A stretch of DNA of 43,166 nucleotides, taken from contig JBNARO010000015.1 of NCBI GenBank assembly GCA_049718665.1, forward strand, positions 1-43,166, given 5' to 3'. The position numbers were made by a program, and so were the translations under genes. Below, one piece after another: positions 1 to 7,965 of the stretch. Under the pieces are notes generated by a model. It was not told the DNA's origin. It did no database searches and saw nothing but the letters and a program-made list of their open reading frames with translations. This DNA is from NZ13-RE01 sp049718665. GTDB taxonomy: Bacteria > Dictyoglomota > Dictyoglomia > Dictyoglomales > Dictyoglomaceae. Every line of letters starts with the position of its first letter. Positions within the stretch are counted from its first letter, which is position 1.

Positions 1-70
1 GCATATCTTTTGCATTATACATTAATTTTGAAAATTTGTCAGGAGAAAATTAAGGAGCTTTGGGTTATTT

Positions 71-691
71 TTAACTTGGTGAGGCGGTAATTAATTTTAC
101 TAAATCATTTATATCTTCTATTTCTTCAATCTTTAAACCTGCTTTTTCTACATTCTTTATTGTTTGTCTATTAATATTTGCCCCTATAATACGTACGACT
201 ATTGGATTTAAAAGGTCCATTAAAGGACCTATAATGGGACGATCAATTCTTATATGTTCCAAAAGAATTATTCTTCCCTCAGGTTTTACTACTCTTTTTA
301 GTTCAGAAAGACCCTTAATAGGATCTGGCACAGAACAAAATACAAAAGTAGCTATACAAGAATCAAAAAATTGTGAGGGGAAAGGCAAGTTTTGGACATC
401 CGCTTCTACTAAAGTTACTTTTGCTTTTGTTAAACTTAGCTTCTTTTTGGCTTTTTCCAGCATTTTTGGACTTAAATCTATAGCTATAACTTCTGCCTGA
501 GGAGGATAATAGGGTATATTTCTTCCTGTACCTACACCTACTTCGAGAATTTTAGACCCCTTAGCCATTTGAAAAATTCTACTTCTTATTTCATCACTTT
601 TTATAAGCTTTTCCATAGGTGCTTGGAATAAATCATAAATCCAAGCAATGCGATCATATCTTCTTTTTTCAATTAAGGTTTTCTTATCCAT
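71..691 (-). CDS. class I SAM-dependent methyltransferase (UbiE/Methyltransf_11 type)
   Basis: A 206-residue cytosolic protein with a Rossmann-like methyltransferase fold. The SAM-binding glycine motif ILEVGVGTGRN lies at about residues 49-59, followed by the acidic strand end AIDLSPKM and the post-I motif VEADVQNLPFP, as in UbiE/COQ5-related and small-molecule methyltransferases. The substrate cannot be read from the sequence. The frame extends upstream to a GTG at 712, but the ATG at 691 has an AGGAAAT ribosome binding site, and the GTG overlaps the -35 box of the divergent nuoE-like promoter, so 691 is preferred. It is transcribed away from the NuoE/NuoF pair and has no co-directional partner in the window. 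Confidence 0.85.
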   Translation of the reverse strand: MDKKTLIEKRRYDRIAWIYDLFQAPMEKLIKSDEIRSRIFQMAKGSKILEVGVGTGRNIPYYPPQAEVIAIDLSPKMLEKAKKKLSLTKAKVTLVEADVQNLPFPSQFFDSCIATFVFCSVPDPIKGLSELKRVVKPEGRIILLEHIRIDRPIIGPLMDLLNPIVVRIIGANINRQTIKNVEKAGLKIEEIEDINDLVKLITASPS

Positions 692-705
692 ATTTCCTAT
701 TAACC

Positions 706-734
706 TTGACACTTATATCTTTAATTGCTATTCT
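706..734 (+). promoter_or_regulatory. sigma-70-type promoter for the NuoE/NuoF-like operon
   Basis: TTGACA at 706-711 and TATTCT at 729-734 are separated by 17 bases, with a TGC extended -10 element just upstream of TATTCT. Transcription would start near 741, about 30 bases before the preferred nuoE-like start at 773. Confidence 0.7.
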
Positions 735-772
735 TCTATAAGAGATATTCTATGTTATTAAAGGGAGGCAGT

Positions 773-1234
773 ATGCGTACGAGGGAAGAAATTATTAAAA
801 GTTTTCCTCAAAGTCAAGATTATATTTTAGACATCCTTCATGCTCTCCAAGATAATAACCCATACAATTATTTAACCCCAGAGGACATTTCTGCATGTGC
901 CCAGTACTTGCACCTTCCTTATAGTTATGTAGAAGGGGTAGCATCATTTTATAGTATGTTTAGTCTAAAACCCAGGGGAAGATATATAATAAGATTATGC
1001 GATTCCCCTCCTTGTCACCTTATGGGCTCAGAATCCCTCTTAGAGTATCTTAAGGAGAAATTAGGGGTAGATGTTGGAGAAACTACAAAGGATCGAGTAT
1101 TCACTTTAGAGCTCACCAGTTGCTTAGGGGTATGTGCTGTAGCTCCCGCTATAATGATAAATGATGAAGTATATGGAAACCTTACCCCTGAAAAAATTAA
1201 CAAAATTTTAGAAGAAAAGAGGGGTGAATTATGA
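773..1234 (+). CDS. NADH dehydrogenase/hydrogenase subunit E-like protein, thioredoxin-like [2Fe-2S] ferredoxin
   Basis: A 153-residue NuoE/HydC/HndA-type subunit. The thioredoxin-like [2Fe-2S] fold is marked by LCDSPPCHLMGS (two cysteines four residues apart) and SCLGVCAVAP (two cysteines three apart), the usual four ligands. Such subunits pass electrons between NADH, bound by the partner NuoF-like subunit, and a catalytic subunit. The frame is open back to 725, but the ATG at 773 has a near-ideal AAGGGAGG ribosome binding site, so the shorter protein is chosen. The stop overlaps the next start (ATGA), so the two are translationally coupled. It could belong to an electron-bifurcating hydrogenase, formate dehydrogenase or similar complex; no catalytic subunit follows. 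Confidence 0.88.
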   Translation: MRTREEIIKSFPQSQDYILDILHALQDNNPYNYLTPEDISACAQYLHLPYSYVEGVASFYSMFSLKPRGRYIIRLCDSPPCHLMGSESLLEYLKEKLGVDVGETTKDRVFTLELTSCLGVCAVAPAIMINDEVYGNLTPEKINKILEEKRGEL

Positions 1235-2865
1235 CCATACCAAGAAGCCATGTATTAATATCTGTGGATGCTAATACTCTTCTTGCAGGGGTAAAAGCAG
1301 TAGAATCTGCACTTATAGAGGAATTAAGAAAAAGGAATTTGGACAAAGAAGTAAGTGTTATTGAGACAGGAACCTTAGGAGTAATAGGAAAAGGAGTAGT
1401 GATGGTAGTATATCCTGAGGGAGTGTTTTATGGAAATGTGAAAGTAGAAGACATTCCAGAGTTAGTAGAGGAACATTTCATTAAAGGGAGACCATTAAAA
1501 AGGTTGATTATAGAAGCTACAACTCCCGCTTTTGTCCAAAAAGAAGAAGTAGGATTAACTAAAAAACAAACAAGAATTGTGTTAAGAAATACTGGAGTTA
1601 TAAATCCTGAAAGTATAGAAGAGTATATTGCTGTTGGAGGATTTTCTGCTTTAGCAAAGGCATTAACAGAGATGACTCCTGAAGATGTAATTTCTGAAGT
1701 AAAAAATTCTGGTCTTAGAGGAAGGGGAGGAGCAGGATTCCCCACAGGATTAAAATGGGAATTTACAAGAAGGTCTCCAGGAGACGAAAAATACATATTA
1801 TGTAATGCTGATGAGGGAGAACCTGGAACCTTTAAAGACAGACTTATTCTTGAAGGAGATCCATATAGAATTGTAGAAGGGATGGCTCTTGCAGGATATG
1901 CTATAGGAGCAAAGGCGGGCTATATTTATATTAGAGGAGAATATAAGCTTTCCATAGAGAGAATGCAAAAGGCTATAGATACTGCAAGAAAGTATGGACT
2001 CTTAGGAGAAAATATTCTTGGGACTAATTTCAGCTTTGATATTTATATTAAAAAAGGTGCGGGAGCTTATGTATGTGGAGAAGAAACCGCTCTTATTGAA
2101 TCCTTAGAAGGGAGAAGAGGAATTCCAAGATTAAAACCTCCATATCCTGTGGCAAAAGGGTTATGGGAAAAGCCCACATCAGTTAATAATGTAGAAACCC
2201 TTGCTAATATTCCTGATATTGTATTAAATGGTGCCCAGTGGTTTAGACAATTTGGGACAGAAAAATGTCCTGGGACAAAAGTTTATACTATCTTGGGAAA
2301 TGTCATTAATGCGGGGTTAATAGAGGTAGAAATGGGAACAACCTTAAGGGATATAATTTTCCAATATGGTGGTGGGATTCAAGATGGAAAGAAATTTAAA
2401 TGTGCATTAGTAGGAGGAGCAGCAGGAGCATTCTTAGGAGAAGAGATGTTGGATGTCAAAATGGATTTTGATAATCTAAAAGAGTACGCAGCAGTATTAG
2501 GATCTGGTGCTATATTGGTTATGAATGAATCTTCTTGCATAGTGGACATGCTAAAAAGTGTTCTTCGCTTTTTTAAGCACGAATCTTGTGGAAGATGTAC
2601 TCCATGTAGAGTGGGGACAAAGAAATTAGTAGATATAATTGAAAAATTTGCCTCCTTAGAAGGGAGAGAGGAAGATTTAGAAGAGATGAGAAATATAAGT
2701 TTAGTTATGAAAGACACATCCTTTTGCCCCTTAGGACAATCGGTATATCTTCCTGTAACCTCTGCTCTTAAATATTTTAAAGATGAGTTTATTGCCCATT
2801 CTGAAGAAAAATATTGTGTCTCTGGAAGATGTAAGTCTAAAAAAATCTTAGCTAAAAGTATATAA
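1231..2865 (+). CDS. NuoF/HydB-like NADH-binding flavoprotein subunit, without accessory ferredoxin clusters
   Basis: A 544-residue homologue of the 51 kDa NADH-binding subunit of complex I and of bifurcating hydrogenases. The FMN/NADH region shows GRGGAGFPTGLKWEF and CNADEGEPGTFKDR, and the [4Fe-4S] ligands are C453, C456, C459 (ESCGRCTPCR) and C499 (SFCPLGQS). Residues 1-90 look like the thioredoxin-type ferredoxin domain of HydB/HndC proteins (VVMVVYPEGVFYGNV is typical), but every expected cysteine is replaced: the segments read ISVDANTLLAG and ETGTLGVIGKG. The protein ends soon after CVSGRC, so the C-terminal 2[4Fe-4S] ferredoxin of HydB is absent. It forms an operon with the NuoE-like gene; the partner complex is unknown. 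Confidence 0.88.
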   Translation: MTIPRSHVLISVDANTLLAGVKAVESALIEELRKRNLDKEVSVIETGTLGVIGKGVVMVVYPEGVFYGNVKVEDIPELVEEHFIKGRPLKRLIIEATTPAFVQKEEVGLTKKQTRIVLRNTGVINPESIEEYIAVGGFSALAKALTEMTPEDVISEVKNSGLRGRGGAGFPTGLKWEFTRRSPGDEKYILCNADEGEPGTFKDRLILEGDPYRIVEGMALAGYAIGAKAGYIYIRGEYKLSIERMQKAIDTARKYGLLGENILGTNFSFDIYIKKGAGAYVCGEETALIESLEGRRGIPRLKPPYPVAKGLWEKPTSVNNVETLANIPDIVLNGAQWFRQFGTEKCPGTKVYTILGNVINAGLIEVEMGTTLRDIIFQYGGGIQDGKKFKCALVGGAAGAFLGEEMLDVKMDFDNLKEYAAVLGSGAILVMNESSCIVDMLKSVLRFFKHESCGRCTPCRVGTKKLVDIIEKFASLEGREEDLEEMRNISLVMKDTSFCPLGQSVYLPVTSALKYFKDEFIAHSEEKYCVSGRCKSKKILAKSI

Positions 2866-2870
2866 ATTAA

Positions 2871-2890
2871 GGGGGGACGTATGTCCCCCC
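2871..2890 (+). terminator. hairpin terminator after the NuoE/NuoF-like operon
   Basis: GGGGGGAC, a GTAT loop and GTCCCCCC form a perfect 8-bp stem starting 5 bases after the nuoF-like stop. The following T-rich stretch (AATAATGATTTT) is weak for an intrinsic terminator, so it may also act as an mRNA 3-prime end stabiliser. Confidence 0.65.
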
Positions 2891-2987
2891 AATAATGATT
2901 TTCCCTGGAAATTTTTTATTCTACCTCTATTCCTAAATATTCTTTTTACTAAAATTCCAAGTATAAAAGTTATTAAAGAAACAGATA

Positions 2988-3209
2988 TTATAATAGAAGA
3001 ACAAGAAAAAGAGCAAAAATTAAAGTTAAACCTGCCAAGGTTCCTGTAAGTTCTACTAAAGCATCACTTAATCCCAAAACAATTTCTTTTACTTCTGGGA
3101 ATTTATTTAATATTTCTCTATATCCCTTTTGAGCGAGCTTTTCTCCTTTTTCCATTAATTTTAAACCAAAAGTGAAACCAAAAATTTTATAACAAAGATG
3201 TAAAACCAT
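2988..3209 (-). CDS. small hypothetical protein with one C-terminal membrane segment
   Basis: A 73-residue ORF of no recognised family. Residues 15-50 are charged (MEKGEKLAQKGYREI), and the last 22 or so form one hydrophobic segment ending in LFLVLLL. No clear ribosome binding site precedes the ATG at 3209 or the internal ATG at 3155, so the start is uncertain. Past the stop, another frame continues with a second hydrophobic stretch and a basic tail (IIISVSLITFILGILVKR), so a frameshift may have cut a two-helix protein. It lies alone between the nuoF-like gene and the epimerase. Real coding is likely but not certain. Confidence 0.4.
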   Translation of the reverse strand: MVLHLCYKIFGFTFGLKLMEKGEKLAQKGYREILNKFPEVKEIVLGLSDALVELTGTLAGLTLIFALFLVLLL

Positions 3210-3274
3210 ATTTTAAAGATATTAGGCTTTACCTCTTTATTGTGTGAATCCTTTATTCTTTTAGTGGGTTTATT

Positions 3275-4072
3275 TTATAAGAATTTCTTCAAAAATTCTA
3301 GATTCTTTTTTGCAGTCTCTTCTATAGGCAAGTTTGATACACATTCTAAGGATATAAATCCATCATAATTTATATCACTCAATGCCTTAAATACTTCTGA
3401 AAAATTTAAACTTCCTGTTCCTGGAATCCCTCTATTATCATCTGCGATATGAACATACCAAATTTTATCTTTATATTTAATAATCTCATCATAAATACTT
3501 TTCTCTTCTTTATTCATATGATAAGTATCTGCAAGAATACCAATATTAGGAAGTCCCAAATCTTCTATAAAATCATAAGTTTCTGAAAGCTTGTTAAGAA
3601 GAGTAGTTTCTGAAAAGTTAATAGGCTCTACCAATATTTTGACCCCTAATTTTTTTGCATATTCTCCACATTCTAATAAGCTGTCTTTCAAAATTTTTAA
3701 AGCCTTTTCTCTATCCTTAGGCTTCCCTCTTATTAATCCAATAATTACATAGGCACTTAATTCTTTTGCTAAATCTATATCTTCTTTTATTCTTTCAATA
3801 GCCTTTCTTCTTATTTCTTCATCAAAACTACTTAAAGATAAACTTTCTTCTGTAAAGGCTCTACCTGTTCCAATAGCAGATATTACCATATCTTCTTCCT
3901 TTAAAACTTTCAAAATCTCATTATAATCTAATACTTTCGGGTCTCTCACTGCTAATTCCACTCCTGAATATCCTATCTCCTTTGCAACTTTTATCCCCTC
4001 TATTAAATCTCCTTTAAAAGTTAAAGCGTTAAATATAGCATCTTTTGTAGTAATAACTATAGAAAATTTCAT
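3275..4072 (-). CDS. iolO: TIM-barrel sugar epimerase, IolO-like (AP_endonuc_2 family)
   Basis: A 265-residue xylose-isomerase-like TIM barrel. Likely metal ligands lie in VEPINFSE (Glu), GILADTYHMN (Asp, His), VHIADDNRG (His) and SLECVSN (Glu). Thermotoga maritima TM0416 (IolO), which interconverts 5-keto-L-gluconate and D-tagaturonate, belongs to this family and has the same kind of neighbours: a creatininase-family hydrolase, a zinc dehydrogenase and a ribose-type ABC importer. The ATG at 4072 has an AGGAGGT ribosome binding site. It is the last gene of the transporter operon, 11 bases after the ATPase gene. The fold is secure; the substrate is inferred from the gene neighbourhood and could be another keto-sugar. 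Confidence 0.75.
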   Translation of the reverse strand: MKFSIVITTKDAIFNALTFKGDLIEGIKVAKEIGYSGVELAVRDPKVLDYNEILKVLKEEDMVISAIGTGRAFTEESLSLSSFDEEIRRKAIERIKEDIDLAKELSAYVIIGLIRGKPKDREKALKILKDSLLECGEYAKKLGVKILVEPINFSETTLLNKLSETYDFIEDLGLPNIGILADTYHMNKEEKSIYDEIIKYKDKIWYVHIADDNRGIPGTGSLNFSEVFKALSDINYDGFISLECVSNLPIEETAKKNLEFLKKFL

Positions 4073-4083
4073 TTTGATACCTC

Positions 4084-4824
4084 CTATACTATTACTCCAG
4101 CAGCCTTTGCTATCATTCCCATAATCTCCTGTGGAGTTACATCCTCCTTTTTAAAATCTCCAACCTTAACACCTTTTTCTAAAACTACTAATCTATCTGC
4201 CACTTCATATACATGATATATGTTATGAGTAATGAAAATAACTGAAAGCCCTTTTTCCTTTACCTTCATAATATGTTCCAAAACTTTTTTTGTTTCCCCT
4301 ACAGATAGAGCAGCAGTAGGTTCGTCAAGAATTAAAAGTTTTGCTCCAAAATACATAGCTCTGGCAATAGCTATAGCTTGTCTTTCTCCTCCAGAAAGGA
4401 AAAATACTGTCTCATCAGGAGATCTTACGAAGATCCCAATCTCCTTTAAATATTCATAAGTTATCCTTTTCATTTCATCTATAGATAAAAAAGCACCCTT
4501 TACTATTTCTCTTCCAAGGAAGAAATTTCTCCATATGGGAAGAAGATTAACCAATGCCAAATCTTGATAAACAGTCTCTATTCCCATTTCCCTTGCTTCC
4601 TTAGGAGAATTAAAAAATACCTTTTTCCCTTCAAAATATATCTCTCCTTCATCAGCTTTCTCATATCCTACTAATATCTTTATAAGAGTAGATTTTCCTG
4701 CCCCATTATCTCCAAGAAGTCCTACAATTTCTTTTCTTCCTACACTAAAATCAACTCCACGAAGAGCTTGTACTTTCCCAAAATTTTTCTTAATATTTTT
4801 CATTTCTACTAAGTTATTAGTCAT
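4084..4824 (-). CDS. sugar ABC transporter ATP-binding protein (single domain, RbsA/XylG type)
   Basis: A 246-residue ATPase with Walker A GDNGAGKST, a VYQDLALV Q-loop, signature LSGGERQ, Walker B LLILDEPT and an H-loop FITHN. It has one nucleotide-binding domain, as in FrcA or the inositol importer ATPase InoK of Thermotoga, not the duplicated RbsA. It would energise import through the permease encoded just upstream (18-base gap), with the substrate delivered by the binding protein at 5891-6847. An AAGGTGA ribosome binding site precedes the ATG at 4824. Confidence 0.92.
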   Translation of the reverse strand: MTNNLVEMKNIKKNFGKVQALRGVDFSVGRKEIVGLLGDNGAGKSTLIKILVGYEKADEGEIYFEGKKVFFNSPKEAREMGIETVYQDLALVNLLPIWRNFFLGREIVKGAFLSIDEMKRITYEYLKEIGIFVRSPDETVFFLSGGERQAIAIARAMYFGAKLLILDEPTAALSVGETKKVLEHIMKVKEKGLSVIFITHNIYHVYEVADRLVVLEKGVKVGDFKKEDVTPQEIMGMIAKAAGVIV

Positions 4825-4842
4825 TAAGCATCACCTTCCTGT

Positions 4843-5823
4843 CTATCCCGCAGTTCTCTTTCTAATTTTTGTATTTATAATTGCTGCAATAACCAAGACA
4901 ATACCAATAAAGGCTCTGTACCAATATGCAGGAGCACCAGCTAACACTAATCCACTTCTCACCATACCTATCATGAAAGCTCCGAGAAAGGTTCCAATTA
5001 TACTTCCATATCCCCCAGAAAGAAAGGTTCCACCTATAACCGCAGACGCAATAGCTTCCAGTTCCATTCCTTGTCCCAAAGTAGGATCAATAATCTTAAA
5101 TCTTGCAAAGGTGGTAATTCCCGCAAGCCCTGCCATAAAACTACAGATTATAAAATTTACAAGTTTAACTTTATCAGTATTAATTCCTAATGCTTTCGAT
5201 GCAAGCAAGTTTCCTCCTGTGGCAAAGGTCCAATTTCCAAATTTTGTTCTTTCCAGAATAAACGCAAAAATAATCGCTAAAATAATAAACCAGATACCTG
5301 AATACCTTAAACCCCCAATACATATCCCCCCAAAATATCTTAAAAAGGGAATCTCCTCTTGAAGCATTATGGGAAATCCTCCAGTTATCGCTAAAAGAAT
5401 TCCCCTCAAAAACATCATACTTCCAAGAGTTGTTATAAAAGATGGAATCCCTGTTTTTAAAGTAGTAATACCATTTAAATATCCAATAAATGCTCCCAAG
5501 AAAATTCCAAAAATAAATCCTAAAAAGGGGTTAATTTTATTATTTATTGATAAAGCTAAGACCATTGGAACTACTGCAAAGGTGGAACCTACTGATAAAT
5601 CAAATTCTCCAGAGATCATTAACATAGTAATTCCTATAGCAACAATTCCTAATTCTGCTGCCATGGTAAAAGTAGATAATAAATTTTCCCAGCTTATAAA
5701 TTCCGATGATAAGATGGAAAAGACTATGAAAATTACAACAAAACCAATTATTGCCCCCATTTCTTTTATTTTGAAAATCTTACCCAATTCCTTAAAAAAC
5801 CCTATACTCTTTACCTCCATCAT
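4843..5823 (-). CDS. sugar ABC transporter permease (RbsC type, BPD_transp_2)
   Basis: A 326-residue inner-membrane permease with about nine to ten hydrophobic segments. ISGEFDLSVGSTFAVVPM and AIGITMLMISGEFDLS match the conserved region of RbsC/XylH permeases; VIGGTFLSGGYGSIIGTFLG is the cytoplasmic loop that contacts the ATPase. There is only one permease gene, so a homodimer is expected. A strong AAGGAGGGT site precedes the ATG at 5823. A hairpin at 5846-5868 separates it from the binding-protein gene. Confidence 0.93.
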   Translation of the reverse strand: MMEVKSIGFFKELGKIFKIKEMGAIIGFVVIFIVFSILSSEFISWENLLSTFTMAAELGIVAIGITMLMISGEFDLSVGSTFAVVPMVLALSINNKINPFLGFIFGIFLGAFIGYLNGITTLKTGIPSFITTLGSMMFLRGILLAITGGFPIMLQEEIPFLRYFGGICIGGLRYSGIWFIILAIIFAFILERTKFGNWTFATGGNLLASKALGINTDKVKLVNFIICSFMAGLAGITTFARFKIIDPTLGQGMELEAIASAVIGGTFLSGGYGSIIGTFLGAFMIGMVRSGLVLAGAPAYWYRAFIGIVLVIAAIINTKIRKRTAG

Positions 5824-5845
5824 AAAAGACCCTCCTTAAAAATAA

Positions 5846-5868
5846 GGGGGTTCCTTTTGGAACCCCCC
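5846..5868 (-). terminator. intercistronic hairpin between binding protein and permease genes
   Basis: GGGGGTTCC, a TTTT loop and GGAACCCCC form a 9-bp stem. In the direction of transcription it is followed by TTATTTTT and then the permease ribosome binding site. Such a leaky terminator or stabilising stem commonly keeps binding-protein mRNA in excess over permease mRNA. Confidence 0.7.
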
Positions 5869-5890
5869 AAGAGCTGAATTAATAAACCAA

Positions 5891-6847
5891 TTATCTGTAT
5901 CCTTTCTTCACAGTTTCTTCTACTTTATCTACATTTCTTTTATCTACTACTAGTGGACCAGTTAGAACCTTCTCTTGTGGAATTAACCCATAATCTAAAT
6001 AGAGTTTAAGGAATAGTATTGGTAGATATCCTTGTAGATATTGTTGTTGATCAATAGTAAATACTACAACTCCTCTCTTTATCGCATCAGTTATCTTCGT
6101 TGTCAAATCAATAGCACCAATCTTAACCTTTCCTACTAATTTTTCTTCTTCCACCAATTGAATAGCAGGGTGAGCGCCTAAGGGTCCCAGAGTGAATATA
6201 GCATCAGTATCAGGATACTTTTGAAGATATGCCTTTAATGTGGTTAGAGCCTTTGTGGGATCCGTTCCAATATCTAATTTCTCTACAGGAATTTTCTTTT
6301 CTCCTAATACATCACTTATACCTTTTGCTCTCGCTTCTAATCCTGCATGCCCTGGTTCATGAATTGCTATTACCGCTCTTTTAGGGGTAAATTCTTGTAG
6401 CATTCTTCTTGCTGCATATACACCAGCTAAATACTCATCCATTCCTACATAGCAAAGATATGGAATTGCCTTCTCTGGTGGTCTGTCATCAGGAACATTT
6501 ATAGCTATAACAGGAATTCCCATCTTTATTGCTCTTCTTAATGGCTCATCTAATGCTATAGGATTGGTAATTGTAACTACTAAACCATCAGGTTTCTTTG
6601 CTATAGCACTTTCTAAAAGGTCAATAAATTCTTTGATACTAAATTTCTCTGGTCCAAGATAATATGCTGTTACTCCAAATTTTGCTGCCGCATCTTTCAC
6701 TCCCTTCATTACTACCCCCCAGAAGGGATCTGCAGGTCCACCATGGGATACTACATAAATTTTATAACGTTTAGCTTGGGAATAAGCGGGAAAAACTAAT
6801 AGGGATATTAAGATAATTAAGATTAGGAGAGGAAGAAATCTTCTCAT
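5891..6847 (-). CDS. periplasmic sugar-binding protein of ribose-type ABC importer (Peripla_BP_4)
   Basis: A 318-residue secreted protein. Residues 1-25 are a classical signal peptide (MRRFLPLLILIILIS, cleavage likely after PAYSQA). The mature part has the two-lobe binding-protein fold: YVVSHGGPADPFWGVVMKG at the start, KKPDGLVVTITNP, GIPVIAINVPDD and an AIDLTTKITDAI hinge segment. The first gene of the importer operon, it has a GGGAGG ribosome binding site, a leader hairpin at 6870-6904, a strong promoter at 6928-6956 and a LacI-type operator at 6915-6926. The neighbourhood points to inositol, an inositol phosphate or another cyclitol as ligand; this is inference. Confidence 0.9.
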   Translation of the reverse strand: MRRFLPLLILIILISLLVFPAYSQAKRYKIYVVSHGGPADPFWGVVMKGVKDAAAKFGVTAYYLGPEKFSIKEFIDLLESAIAKKPDGLVVTITNPIALDEPLRRAIKMGIPVIAINVPDDRPPEKAIPYLCYVGMDEYLAGVYAARRMLQEFTPKRAVIAIHEPGHAGLEARAKGISDVLGEKKIPVEKLDIGTDPTKALTTLKAYLQKYPDTDAIFTLGPLGAHPAIQLVEEEKLVGKVKIGAIDLTTKITDAIKRGVVVFTIDQQQYLQGYLPILFLKLYLDYGLIPQEKVLTGPLVVDKRNVDKVEETVKKGYR

Positions 6848-6869
6848 ATTGCTATACCTCCCTTTTTAT

Positions 6870-6904
6870 TTTATCCAAAGGGGGATTTTTCCCCTTTGGA
6901 TAAA
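6870..6904 (-). promoter_or_regulatory. leader hairpin upstream of the binding-protein gene
   Basis: TTTATCCAAAGGGG and CCCCTTTGGATAAA form a 14-bp perfect stem with a 7-base loop. It lies between the predicted transcription start and the GGGAGG ribosome binding site of the binding-protein gene. It has no T run of terminator type on the transcribed strand, so mRNA stabilisation or translational control is more likely than termination. Confidence 0.55.
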
Positions 6905-6914
6905 GCGTAGTTTT

Positions 6915-6926
6915 GTAACCGATACC
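6915..6926. promoter_or_regulatory. putative LacI-family operator, site 1
   Basis: GTAACCGATACC is an imperfect palindrome centred on CCG. It lies directly downstream of the -10 box of the binding-protein promoter, over the expected start point. Near-identical sequences occur at 9185-9196 and 17423-17434, in front of the dehydrogenase gene and of the LacI-family gene. Confidence 0.7.
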
Positions 6927-6927
6927 A

Positions 6928-6956
6928 ATTTTAAAATAATATTAAGGAAAAGTCAA
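6928..6956 (-). promoter_or_regulatory. promoter of the ribose-type importer operon
   Basis: Read on the minus strand, TTGACT (6951-6956) and TAAAAT (6928-6933) are 17 bases apart. The operator-like sequence at 6915-6926 follows immediately, a standard layout for repression. Confidence 0.75.
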
Positions 6957-6985
6957 GGGGGATTTTTCTTCCCTTTTATCTCTAA

Positions 6986-7951
6986 TTATGGCATTCCCAA
7001 GGTATAAATGTGCTTTCCACCATTTAGTGGCCCTTTAAGATATTCTTCTACCTCTTTGGGATCTCTTTGAGTAAGAAGTTCTGTGGGAGGTAGTTTTCCA
7101 GGTGGATATGCAGTCATTATGTCATTTATGAGTCTTTCCATGTAATCTAAGAGTGCTTCCACTCCTTCTCTTGCCTTTTCCGCATCTGCTAATGTTGCCT
7201 TTCCCACAACCCCTTCTGGGTATGCAGAAACTTCGATAGGACCACATCCCACATGTCCATACCATGCAATGGGTCTTCTTAGCAAATTTCCTGCTTTATC
7301 TACATGCCCTTCAGGTAAGAAACCAAAGGGCTTTGTATCTACTGCAGATTCCATTTTTATCATCTCTGGGAAAAGGCAAAGAGACCAAGAAGTTTCTACT
7401 TCATCTGCATGTATGAAATAAGTTTCATAAGGACCACCCTCGTCTTTAGTTTTGAAATGATCAGGAATTGCATGATACCAGTTTAGGTTAATTATTATTG
7501 CGGGAAGTTGGTACTGCTTTGCCCATTGATGAATAGCAGTAGGTATTACATACTCCTGTCCATGCCCATTAAGAAGAATCATTTTTCTAAATCCAGTATT
7601 CCAGAAACCTGCAATCACTGCTTTTAAATAACCTATAAAATATTCCTCTGGAACAGGAATTGTTCCAGGCATTCCAACATGATGATATGGATGAGAACCA
7701 TACCATATAGGTTGAGCTATAGTGCATCCAGTCCTTTGCGCTACTAATTCTGCCATTCGGGTTACTAAAAAAGTATCTTCTCCTGTACATGCATGGGGTC
7801 CATGATTTTCAGTGCTACCTACAGGAATAATTATTAGATCACATTTTTTTAATCTTTCTTGAATCTCCTTCATAGTCATATTTTGGAAGTATAAACCCGA
7901 AGGTTTATCCATATGACCCTCACCAGGTGGAATCTTCCATTTTCCTGCCAT
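6986..7951 (-). CDS. iolN: creatininase-family amidohydrolase, IolN-like
   Basis: A 321-residue member of the creatininase/creatinine amidohydrolase family (COG1402). Metal-binding and catalytic segments are VGSTENHGPHACTGEDTFL (Glu, His, Asp), NGHGQEYVIPTA and HADEVETSWSLCLFPEM. In T. maritima the family member TM0413 (IolN) hydrolyses the diketo-inositol product made by IolM, opening the ring to 5-keto-L-gluconate. Here it follows the IolM-like dehydrogenase by 14 bases, which supports that role. An AAGGAGGT site precedes the ATG at 7951. Family assignment is firm; the reaction is transferred by context. Confidence 0.78.
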   Translation of the reverse strand: MAGKWKIPPGEGHMDKPSGLYFQNMTMKEIQERLKKCDLIIIPVGSTENHGPHACTGEDTFLVTRMAELVAQRTGCTIAQPIWYGSHPYHHVGMPGTIPVPEEYFIGYLKAVIAGFWNTGFRKMILLNGHGQEYVIPTAIHQWAKQYQLPAIIINLNWYHAIPDHFKTKDEGGPYETYFIHADEVETSWSLCLFPEMIKMESAVDTKPFGFLPEGHVDKAGNLLRRPIAWYGHVGCGPIEVSAYPEGVVGKATLADAEKAREGVEALLDYMERLINDIMTAYPPGKLPPTELLTQRDPKEVEEYLKGPLNGGKHIYTLGMP

Positions 7952-7965
7952 CTTCTTCTACCTCC

